Source of the DNA: Streptomyces sp. NBC_01275
GTDB lineage: Bacteria > Actinomycetota > Actinomycetes > Streptomycetales > Streptomycetaceae
Length of the DNA: 64,000 nucleotides
Direction: 5' to 3'
Assembly: GCF_026340655.1 (NCBI RefSeq)
Contig: NZ_JAPEOZ010000001.1
Span: 4,216,001 to 4,280,000 of the forward strand
The position numbers and the translations under genes were made by a program. The notes beneath the pieces are model-generated. The model was not told where the DNA came from. It was given only the letters and a program-made list of their open reading frames with translations, and searched no databases. This document shows positions 27,759-34,404 of the stretch, piece by piece. Every line of letters begins with the position of its first letter. The stretch's first letter is position 1.

Positions 27759-28724
27759 TCAGCCAGAGGGTTGTTCGGACAGGTCGTGAAGGTCGTGAAG
27801 GTCGTGAAGCAGCGGCGCGACCTCCGTGCCGAACGCCGCGATCTGGTCGACGGCTTCGGCCGGGCTCCGGCTGCGGAAGCGCACCTGGATCTGGTGCACG
27901 CCCATCGCTCCGTACGCGCTCAGGGACTCGGCGAGCGCGGCCGGGGGCCCGCTGAGGGTGCGCCGGCCCACGTCCCAGGCGGGCCGGCCGACGTACAGGG
28001 GCTCGGTGATGGCGCCGACGACGAAGGGCCCGTCGAGGCCCGCCTCGGCGCGCAGCCGGGTGATCCGGGCGATCTGCGCGGGCAGCCGGTCCCGCGGGTC
28101 CCCCTGCGGCAGCCAGCCGTCCCCCTTCAGCGCGGCCCGGCGCACGGCGGCCGGCGAGGAGCCGCCGACCCAGAGGGGGACCAGGGGCTGAGCGGGCCGC
28201 GGCCGCTGGCCGAGCCCCTCGAAGTCGTGGAACTTGCCGTGGTGTTCGGGGAACTCCTCGGGCCCGAGCGCGGCGCGCAGGGCGTCGACGCACTCGTCCA
28301 GCACGGCCCCGCGCCGTTCGAAGTCCGCCCCCAGCGCCTCGAACTCCTCCCGTACGTGCCCGGCGCCCACCCCGAGGATCAGGCGACCGCCCGAGAGATG
28401 GTCCAGGGTGGCGTACTGCTTGGCGGTGATCAGCGGGTGCCGCAGGCCGACCACCGCCACATGGCTGAGCAGCCGGACGCGTTCGGTCACGCCCGCCAGA
28501 TAGCCGAGGGTGGCCACGGGGTCGTACCAGACCGTGCTCATGGCGTCGGCCAGCCGACGGGGGATCGCCACGTGGTCGCAGACGGCGACGTAGGCGAAGC
28601 CGGCGCGGTCGGCGGCGCGGGCCAGCTCGACGAGCTCCTCGGGACCGGCGGCGGCCTCCCAGGATTCGGCGTAGAGCGTGGACTGGGACTGGACGGGGAG
28701 CTGGATGCCGTAGGCGAGGGTCAC
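27759..28724 (-). CDS. LLM-class F420-dependent oxidoreductase with HDL-repeat tail
   Basis: The product has 321 residues from the GTG at 28724, which overlaps the stop of the upstream amidohydrolase as GTGA. The frame is open further upstream but is antisense-type Arg-rich sequence inside that gene. The fold begins TLAYGIQLPVQSQS, with VCDHVAIP near residue 45, the YATLDHLSGGRLILGVGAGH block near 110 and LKGDGWLPQGDP near 190. This matches F420-dependent members of the luciferase-like family. The C-terminus ends in three HDL repeats encoded by a 9-bp tandem. It is co-expressed with the amidohydrolase under the operator at 29988. Confidence 0.9.
   Translation of the reverse strand: MTLAYGIQLPVQSQSTLYAESWEAAAGPEELVELARAADRAGFAYVAVCDHVAIPRRLADAMSTVWYDPVATLGYLAGVTERVRLLSHVAVVGLRHPLITAKQYATLDHLSGGRLILGVGAGHVREEFEALGADFERRGAVLDECVDALRAALGPEEFPEHHGKFHDFEGLGQRPRPAQPLVPLWVGGSSPAAVRRAALKGDGWLPQGDPRDRLPAQIARITRLRAEAGLDGPFVVGAITEPLYVGRPAWDVGRRTLSGPPAALAESLSAYGAMGVHQIQVRFRSRSPAEAVDQIAAFGTEVAPLLHDLHDLHDLSEQPSG
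27781..27807. repeat. 9-bp tandem repeat, three copies, in the oxidoreductase 3' end
   Basis: AGGTCGTGA repeated three times, read on the minus strand as His-Asp-Leu three times near the C-terminus. Probably replication slippage in a tolerant tail. Confidence 0.8.
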
Positions 28725-29968
28725 GGCCTGCCGCCGCCCGCCCACAGCCCCTCCGGAGTCAGCCCCAGCAGGTCGATGGCGTTGCCGCGGACGATGCGTT
28801 CGACCACGTCCGGGGCCAGATGGCCCATCTGGGCCTCGCCGACCTCGCGGGACTTCGGCCAGGTGGAGTCGGAGTGCGGGTAGTCGGTCTCGTACAGGAC
28901 GTTGGCGACGCCGATGGAGTCCAGGCTGCGCAGGCCGAAGGCGTCGTCGAAGAAGCAGCAGTAGACGTGTTCCGCGAACAGCTCGGACGGGGGCCGCAGG
29001 ACCTTGTCGGCGACGCCGCCCCAGCCGCGGTTCTCCTCCCAGACGACGTCGGCGCGCTCCAGGATGTAGGGGATCCAGCCGATCTGGGACTCCGCGTACA
29101 TCACCTTGAGGTTCGGGAAGCGGTCGAACTTGCCGCTCATCAGCCAGTCGACCGTCGAGAAGCAGGAGTTGGCGAAGGTGATGGTGGAGCCGACGGCCGG
29201 CGGGGCGTCGGCGGAGGTGGACGGCATACGGCTGGAGGAGCCGATGTGCATGGCGACCACCGTGCCCGTCTCGTCGCAGGCGGCGAGGAAGGGGTCCCAG
29301 TAGTCGGTGTGGATGGAGGGCAGTCCGAGGTGCGGGGGTATCTCGGAGAAGGCGACGGCGCGCACGCCCCGGGCGGCGTTGCGGCGGACCTCCGCGGCGG
29401 CCAACTCCGCGTCCCACAGCGGGATCAGGGTGAGCGGGATGAGCCGGCCGTGCGCCTCGGGGCCGCACCACTCCTCCACCGTCCAGTCGTTGTAGGCCCG
29501 CACGCACAGCAGGCCCAGCTCGTGGTCGGCGGCCTCGGTGAAGGTCTGGCCGCAGAAACGGGGGAAGGTGGGGAAGCAGACGGCGGACTGGACGTGGTTG
29601 ACGTCCATGTCGGCGAGGCGCTCGGCGACGTCGTAGGACCCCGGCCGCATCTGCTCGTAGGTGATGACCTCCAGCTTGATCTCGTCCCTGCTGTAGCCGA
29701 CGGCGGTGTCGAGGCGGGTGAGAGGCCGGCGGAGATCCTCGTAGACCCACCAGTCGCCGACGGGGCCGTCGTCGCCGGGCTCGCCCATGACGGGATTGAA
29801 GCGGCCGCCGAGGAACGACATCTCCTTCAGCGGGGCACGGACCGTGCGGGGGCCGATGTCGAGGTACTTCTTCGGGAGCCGGTCCTGCCAGACGGTGGCG
29901 GGCTCGACGGTGTGATCGTCGACGGAAATGATCCGGGGCAGGGGCGTGGCGGGCTGTGAGGTCTCCAT
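28721..29968 (-). CDS. Amidohydrolase 2-family metal-dependent hydrolase/decarboxylase
   Basis: The product has 415 residues. The metal motif appears at the N-terminus as SVDDHTVEP in place of the usual D-x-H-x-H, so one ligand position may differ. Later blocks are VAMHIGSSSRMPS (His near residue 236), KVMYAESQIGWIPY and YETDYPHSDSTWP (Asp near ~375). This subfamily (ACMSD-like) includes hydrolases and non-oxidative decarboxylases and occurs often in actinobacterial steroid or aromatic gene sets. An operator lies 19 bases before the ATG, and the following oxidoreductase is coupled by a GTGA overlap. Confidence 0.9.
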   Translation of the reverse strand: METSQPATPLPRIISVDDHTVEPATVWQDRLPKKYLDIGPRTVRAPLKEMSFLGGRFNPVMGEPGDDGPVGDWWVYEDLRRPLTRLDTAVGYSRDEIKLEVITYEQMRPGSYDVAERLADMDVNHVQSAVCFPTFPRFCGQTFTEAADHELGLLCVRAYNDWTVEEWCGPEAHGRLIPLTLIPLWDAELAAAEVRRNAARGVRAVAFSEIPPHLGLPSIHTDYWDPFLAACDETGTVVAMHIGSSSRMPSTSADAPPAVGSTITFANSCFSTVDWLMSGKFDRFPNLKVMYAESQIGWIPYILERADVVWEENRGWGGVADKVLRPPSELFAEHVYCCFFDDAFGLRSLDSIGVANVLYETDYPHSDSTWPKSREVGEAQMGHLAPDVVERIVRGNAIDLLGLTPEGLWAGGGRP

Positions 29969-29987
29969 GGGGGCACGGTAGCGCGTA

Positions 29988-30004
29988 TCTGACGGTGCGT
30001 CAGC
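29988..30004. promoter_or_regulatory. Operator 4, before amidohydrolase/LLM operon
   Basis: TCTGACG-GTG-CGTCAGC, 13 of 14 half-site positions match. It lies 19 bases before the ATG at 29968 and within the region shared with divergent afsR. Confidence 0.75.
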
Positions 30005-30162
30005 TAGCGTGCGCGGGGTACTGCGGAGGGACTGCGGGGGCGCCGGGGGCGGGGTGATCGGTCAAGGGGGTTGGTTGAGACGTTGCTTGAGACGTTGGTC
30101 GGGAGCTTGGTCGGGATGCGGATGGGAGGTTGGTCGGGAGGTGGATGGGATGCGCGGAGGGC

Positions 30163-30206
30163 GTGCGGTCCGGGTGCGGTCCGCACGCAGTCGGCGTGCG
30201 GTCCGC
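30163..30206. promoter_or_regulatory. Array of 11-bp direct repeats upstream of afsR
   Basis: Units of 11 bp: GTGCGGTCCGG (30163), GTGCGGTCCGC (30174), diverged ACGCAGTCGGC (30185), GTGCGGTCCGC (30196). The 11-bp period places all copies on one DNA face, the spacing used by SARP and PhoP-type activators, though the sequence differs from known AfsR or PHO boxes. About 115 bases before the afsR start. Confidence 0.5.
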
Positions 30207-30322
30207 GTGTCCGCTCCGTGCAGCCCGTGTGGCGCCTTGTGATCGGCGTCTCGCACGGCTGACGGTTCCGGCACGGACAGGGCAAACTGGCCTGGTTATT
30301 CGGATGCCTAAGGGGAGCCCTG

Positions 30323-33307
30323 ATGGACGACCGTGCAGAACACGGCGGGCCGCGTGTGCCGGAACAGAGACGTCCCGGCTCCCCTGGGGAGCCCGACCTG
30401 CGCTTCGGCGTGCTCGGCCCGGTGCGCGCACAGCGCGGCGAGGAGCGGCTGGCCACCGGGTCCCCTCAGCAACGCGCCCTGCTGGCAGCCCTGTTGCTGC
30501 GCGAGGGCCGTACGGCCACGGCCGCCGAGCTGATCGACGCACTGTGGGGCGAGGAGTCTCCTCCGCAGGCGCTGGCGGCGGTGCGGACGTACGCGTCACG
30601 GCTGCGGAAGGTGCTGGACCCCGGCGTCCTGGTGAGCGAGTCGGGCGGGTACGCCGTACGGGGGCTGGGCGAGGGCGCCCTGGATCTGACGGTGGCGCAG
30701 GAGTGGGCGACCGAGTCGGACAAGGCCCGCTCGGCCGGAGACCTGTCCCTGGCACGGGAGTCGCTGAACCGGGCGCTCGGCCTGTGGAACGGCGAGACGC
30801 TGGCCGGCGTGCCCGGCCCGTACGCCGAGGCGCAGCGCGTCCGGCTCGAGGAGTGGCGGCTGGGCCTGCTCGCCTCCCGCCTGGACATGGACCTGGAGCA
30901 GGGCTGCCACGCGGAGGCCGTCTCCGAACTGACCGCGCTGACCGCCGCGTACCCGTTGCGCGAGCGTTTCCGGGAACTGCTGATGCTGGCGCTGTACCGC
31001 AGCGGCCGACAGGCGGAGGCGCTGGCGGTGTACGCGGACACCCGGCGGCTGCTGGCCGAGGAGCTGGGGGTGGATCCGCGGCCGGGACTACGGGAGTTGC
31101 AGCGGCGGATCCTGCAGGCCGACCCGGAGTTGGCGGAGCCGTCGGCGGCCGCCGCCGAACCGGCGGTCGTCCCGGTACGGCCCGCGCAACTCCCGGCGAC
31201 CGTACCGGACTTCACCGGCCGGTCGTCCTTCGTGAAGGATCTCAGCGAGGTGCTGGCCGGGGCGTCCGGCCCCGAGGGCGGCGGCGGGACGGGCCGGGTC
31301 ATGGCCGTGTCGGCGCTGGCGGGCATCGGCGGCGTAGGCAAGACCACCCTCGCCGTGCACGTGGCCCACCAGGCCCGGTCCACCTTCCCCGACGGGCAGT
31401 TGTACGTCGATCTCCAGGGAGCCGGGGCGAGGGCGGCGGAACCGGAGACCGTACTGGGCTCGTTCCTACGGGCGTTGGGCACCGCGGACTCGGCGATCCC
31501 GGACTCCCTGGAGGAACGGGCTGCGCTGTACCGCTCGGTGCTGGACGGCCGACGGGTCCTCGTCCTGCTGGACAACGCGAAGGACGCGGCCCAGGTACGC
31601 CCCCTGCTGCCCGGCACCGAAGGATGCGCCGCGCTCGTCACGAGCCGGGTGCGGATGGTGGACCTGGCGGGCGCGCACCTCGTCGACCTGGACGTGATGT
31701 CCCCCGACGAGGCACTGGCCCTGTTCACCAGGATCGTGGGCGAGGAACGGGTGGCGTCGGAACGGGAGTCGGCGCTCGACGTCGTCGCGGCCTGCGGCTT
31801 CCTCCCCCTGGCGATCCGCATCGCGGCCTCCCGCCTGGCCGCCCGCCGCACCTGGACGGTCTCCGTCCTCGCGGCGAAGCTCGCCGACGAGCGCCGACGA
31901 CTGGACGAACTCCAGGCCGGCGACCTGGCCGTGAAGGCGACCTTCGAACTCGGCTACGGCCAACTCGAGCCCGCCCAGGCCCGCGCCTTCCGCCTCCTGG
32001 GCCTGGCCGACGGCCCGGACATCTCCCTGGCCGCGGCGGCAGCGGTCCTGGACCTGCCCCAGGACGACACCGAGGACGTACTGGAGTCCCTGGTGGACAC
32101 GTCCTTGCTGGACTCTGCGGCTCCTGAGCGGTACCGGTTCCACGATCTGGTGCGGCTCTACGCGCGTGCCTGTGCGGAGAGAGACGAGTGGCCGCCCAGT
32201 GAGCGGCAGGCGGCCATGTCTCGGTTGCTGGACTTCTATCTGGCCACCGCGGCGGGGGTTTACGCGATCGAGCGGCCAGGGGATCGGCTGGTGAACCATC
32301 TGGAGAGGACCGAGTATCCGGGGCTGAGCTTCACCAACTCCGCGGGTGCGGTCGACTGGCTGTTCGCCGAAGCCGACTGCCTCCTGGCCTGCGTACGCCA
32401 AAGCGCGGGAGGCGGAATGCTCAGGCGGGCCGTCGATCTGCTCTGGGTCGCGAAGGACCTGGCGGAGTCCGGCGCCAACTCCTACCAGTACGAGACGACC
32501 GCAGTGGCGCTGCGCGACCTGGCCCATGAGACGGGGGACGGCCGGTCCGAAGCACGTGCACGCACCGCGCTGACCAACGCCCTCATGGTTTCCGACCGGT
32601 TCACGCAGGCCGACGAAGAGGCGCGAATCGCCATTCTCCTCGCCCGGGAGGCGGCGGATCTCGCCCCATGCTGCTGGGTTCCGAACGACCGCGGGATCAT
32701 CGCCTTCTACCAAGGCCGCAACGACGACGGAGAAAGGCACCTTCAGGAGGCGATCGCCAACTACCGCGCCGACGGGAATCTGCCGGGCGAGGCCAGCGCC
32801 CTGTGCAACCTCTCGCGCATTCAGGTCAAGCTGGGCCGCACAGGCAGTGCGGTCGAGCTCGCCCGACGCGGAGTCGCCATATACGACCAGCTCGGGCTGA
32901 CGGTGCGCCTCGCCAACGGTCGGCTTGCGCTCGGGATCGCCCTCAGCGCCGCCGACCGGTACGGCGAGGCACTCGAGCATCTCAGCGAAGCTCTCCGGCT
33001 CTTCCAAGAGAACCGGCAGCGGCTCTGGGAGGGTTCCGCGAACTTCCGTATCTCCGAGGCCTATCTGGCGAGCGGCCGTCCGGCGCTGGCAGCACAGCAC
33101 GCGGAACGAGCCCTCGCTCTCCGAGTGATCGGAGGGGAGTGGATGCGGGCGAACGTGCTGACCACGTTGGGGCAGGCTCTCGAGCAGATCGGCCAGACAG
33201 ACCGGGCCAGGGCATGCTGGAGCGAAGCGCTCAACATCCACGAGGCATCCGGTGCCCCCGAAGTCGAGCAGGTGAAGGCTCTGCTCCGGCCGGCCGCCGC
33301 CGCTTGA
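30323..33307 (+). CDS. afsR: AfsR, SARP-type global regulator of secondary metabolism
   Basis: The product has 994 residues; S. coelicolor AfsR is about the same length and, from memory, shares the start region (GGPRVPEQRRP). The ATG follows AGGGGAG. Domains: OmpR-like winged helix (residues ~27-112), bacterial transcriptional activation domain (~120-270), NB-ARC ATPase with Walker A GIGGVGKTT (334-342) and Walker B VLVLLDNAKD, then tetratricopeptide-like repeats to the end. AfsR is phosphorylated by AfsK and activates afsS by recruiting RNA polymerase; ATPase activity is needed for full function. afsS follows directly, and afsK lies 6 kb away. The 3' third (from ~32650) has slightly lower G+C. 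Confidence 0.95.
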   Translation: MDDRAEHGGPRVPEQRRPGSPGEPDLRFGVLGPVRAQRGEERLATGSPQQRALLAALLLREGRTATAAELIDALWGEESPPQALAAVRTYASRLRKVLDPGVLVSESGGYAVRGLGEGALDLTVAQEWATESDKARSAGDLSLARESLNRALGLWNGETLAGVPGPYAEAQRVRLEEWRLGLLASRLDMDLEQGCHAEAVSELTALTAAYPLRERFRELLMLALYRSGRQAEALAVYADTRRLLAEELGVDPRPGLRELQRRILQADPELAEPSAAAAEPAVVPVRPAQLPATVPDFTGRSSFVKDLSEVLAGASGPEGGGGTGRVMAVSALAGIGGVGKTTLAVHVAHQARSTFPDGQLYVDLQGAGARAAEPETVLGSFLRALGTADSAIPDSLEERAALYRSVLDGRRVLVLLDNAKDAAQVRPLLPGTEGCAALVTSRVRMVDLAGAHLVDLDVMSPDEALALFTRIVGEERVASERESALDVVAACGFLPLAIRIAASRLAARRTWTVSVLAAKLADERRRLDELQAGDLAVKATFELGYGQLEPAQARAFRLLGLADGPDISLAAAAAVLDLPQDDTEDVLESLVDTSLLDSAAPERYRFHDLVRLYARACAERDEWPPSERQAAMSRLLDFYLATAAGVYAIERPGDRLVNHLERTEYPGLSFTNSAGAVDWLFAEADCLLACVRQSAGGGMLRRAVDLLWVAKDLAESGANSYQYETTAVALRDLAHETGDGRSEARARTALTNALMVSDRFTQADEEARIAILLAREAADLAPCCWVPNDRGIIAFYQGRNDDGERHLQEAIANYRADGNLPGEASALCNLSRIQVKLGRTGSAVELARRGVAIYDQLGLTVRLANGRLALGIALSAADRYGEALEHLSEALRLFQENRQRLWEGSANFRISEAYLASGRPALAAQHAERALALRVIGGEWMRANVLTTLGQALEQIGQTDRARACWSEALNIHEASGAPEVEQVKALLRPAAAA

Positions 33308-33325
33308 TCGACCAGCCGGATCCGA

Positions 33326-33347
33326 CGTTCATCATTCGTTTATCCGC
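33326..33347 (+). promoter_or_regulatory. AfsR-box-like 11-bp direct repeat in the afsS promoter
   Basis: CGTTCATCATT followed directly by CGTTTATCCGC: two 11-bp units in tandem 19 bases after the afsR stop. AfsR binding at the afsS promoter over such direct repeats overlapping the -35 region is established for S. coelicolor. CATGCT at 33354 is nine bases past the CGTTTATC core and may be the -10. Confidence 0.75.
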
Positions 33348-33511
33348 GCTCGCCATGCTCATGGGTGTCGTCCCGTCGCGTCGAGGGGGCCGACGGCTCG
33401 GCACCTGGCCGCACCAATAGGGTGAAAGGCCTTGAACTGCCTGCCCGGCAATCCGTGGGGGAGTCACCGGGCGGGCTTCGATTCAGCACGTTCGACAGGG
33501 AGTTGCCGACG

Positions 33512-33721
33512 ATGAGCGGTGCCACGAAGAAGCAGGACATCACCACGCTGGAGAACCACGCCGGCAGCCCGGACGACGGATCGACGGTCGAGCCGCTCGA
33601 GAACCACGCCGGCAGCGTCGCCGAGACTGAGACCATCAAGCCTCTGGAGAACCACGCCGGCAGCGTGGAGGCCAGCGTCCTCAAGACCCTCGAGAACCAC
33701 GCCGGTTCCGAAGAGGCATAA
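33512..33721 (+). CDS. afsS: AfsS, small repeat protein activating antibiotic production
   Basis: The product has 69 residues from the ATG at 33512, preceded by AGGGAG. It contains four copies of LENHAGS, preceded by Thr or Pro, at residues ~13-19, 29-35, 46-52 and 60-66, separated by acidic spacers. AfsS/AfsR2 proteins of Streptomyces are ~63 residues, carry repeated T-L-x-P/E-x-N-H-type units, and raise antibiotic output when activated by AfsR. Position directly after afsR and the AfsR-box-like repeat support the name. The molecular mechanism is unsettled. A hairpin follows 20 bases after the stop. Confidence 0.9.
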   Translation: MSGATKKQDITTLENHAGSPDDGSTVEPLENHAGSVAETETIKPLENHAGSVEASVLKTLENHAGSEEA

Positions 33722-33741
33722 GGCCAGACCACGACGGGAGA

Positions 33742-33779
33742 TCGGCCGCGGCGGCGCGGAGGGGGGCCGCCGCGGCCGA
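33742..33779 (+). terminator. Strong hairpin after afsS
   Basis: TCGGCCGCGGCGGC (33742-33755) pairs with GCCGCCGCGGCCGA (33766-33779): a perfect 14-bp stem with a 10-base loop, 20 bases after the afsS stop. Confidence 0.75.
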
Positions 33780-33780
33780 G

Positions 33781-33825
33781 GTGCGTGCGAACAGCCCGAC
33801 GTCCGCCGAGAACCACGCGGGGTAA
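33781..33825 (+). other. Possible 14-codon mini-ORF or afsS repeat remnant ending in ENHAG
   Basis: Starting at the GTG at 33781, the frame encodes RANSPTSAENHAG after the initiator and then TAA, so the stop falls exactly after a fifth copy of the afsS repeat core. The frame differs from afsS by one position and is open upstream through the hairpin. No ribosome site is seen. It is either a frame-shifted relic of a longer ancestral afsS, a rarely made extension, or chance; the DNA GAGAACCACGC is shared with the true repeats, which argues against chance. Confidence 0.5.
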
Positions 33826-33839
33826 CTCGGCAGCTCGAT

Positions 33840-33869
33840 GAAGGGGCCGGACTCAAGTCCGGCCCCTTC
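33840..33869. terminator. Second hairpin after afsS
   Basis: GAAGGGGCCGGAC and GTCCGGCCCCTTC form a perfect 13-bp stem with loop TCAA. A compact Streptomyces-type terminator, possibly the main stop for the afsR-afsS transcripts. Confidence 0.75.
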
Positions 33870-34027
33870 GGCATGTCATCCCCCGCCGTCGCGAGGCCAC
33901 GGCCACGGCCACGGCCGACCTGGTGTCGCCCCGGTCAGCGACTCGAAGCGCCCCGCTCGCACCCCACGCCCAAGGGCGGTTATCCACAGGCCGAGCGGAG
34001 ATCGGGCCGAACTGCGATCTTGGGTGG

Positions 34028-34290
34028 GTGAAGCGAAGGGCGCTGGGGGAGCTGGCAGAGGAGGGAGTCCTCCTCACGTCGCGTGCCCTTGACGCGGGAT
34101 GGCCCGGGCGAAGCCTGACGCGGGCGCTCCGCGCGGACGGCTGGACCCTCCTGAGAAGGGGCGCCTGGGCCGAACCCGGTCGGTGCCCCGACCTCCTCAC
34201 GCGGCTTCGGGCAGTGCAGCTCCTCAACCCCCGGCTGGTCGCGAGTCACCGTTCGGCGGCCGTCTTCTCCCGCACACCAGCCGCCACCCT
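34028..34290 (+). pseudogene. Truncated AbiEi-antitoxin-like / DUF559-type gene, 5' fragment
   Basis: From the GTG at 34028 the frame encodes LGELAEEGVLLTSRALDAG, then RSLTRALRADGWTLLRRGAW and LLNPRLVASHRSAAVF. This is the winged-helix N-terminal part typical of AbiEi-like antitoxin-domain proteins, which normally continue with a nuclease-like domain. After about residue 80 the sequence changes abruptly to Pro/Thr-rich low complexity coinciding with a repeat related to the 14-16 kb element. The gene is therefore broken, with only the DNA-binding N-terminus left. Confidence 0.65.
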
Positions 34291-34395
34291 CCTCCCCCCG
34301 CCCCTGGCCCCAACCCCCCACCAACGACTCCCCCCACCCCCACCGGCCCACGGGGAGCGCCCTTCAGAAGCGAGCGGCCCGACGTTCACGTCTCC
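34265..34395 (-). repeat. Diverged copy of the 14-16 kb repeat family
   Basis: CGCACACCAGCC-CCACCCTCCTCC (34270-34294) matches the reverse complement of about 14780-14808, followed by a shared CCCACCAACG. The right end AGAAGCGAGCGGCCCGACGT (34370) matches the reverse complement of the outer sequence near 14311-14332 with one mismatch. Its left edge coincides with the break in the AbiEi-like gene. Confidence 0.6.
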
Positions 34396-34404
34396 GACGG
34401 GGGC

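Larger units (their letters stand above)
29969..30322. other. afsR upstream region with direct repeats
   Basis: No gene is seen. It holds the operator at 29988-30004, two copies of TTGAGACGTTG (30075-30085 and 30087-30097), three copies of GGTCGGGA between 30097 and 30140, and the 11-bp repeat array at 30163-30206. AGGGGAG at 30311 is the afsR ribosome site. The repeats suggest several regulators act here. Confidence 0.65.

Noticed and set aside
27781..27807. CRISPR-like short repeats
   Set aside because: The 9-bp copies are directly adjacent with no spacers and encode part of a protein; no cas genes are present.
33512..33721. afsS first read as a repeat-core RiPP precursor
   Set aside because: Four LENHAGS cores looked like a multi-core peptide, but no modification enzyme is adjacent, and position after afsR with an AfsR-box-like promoter matches AfsS.
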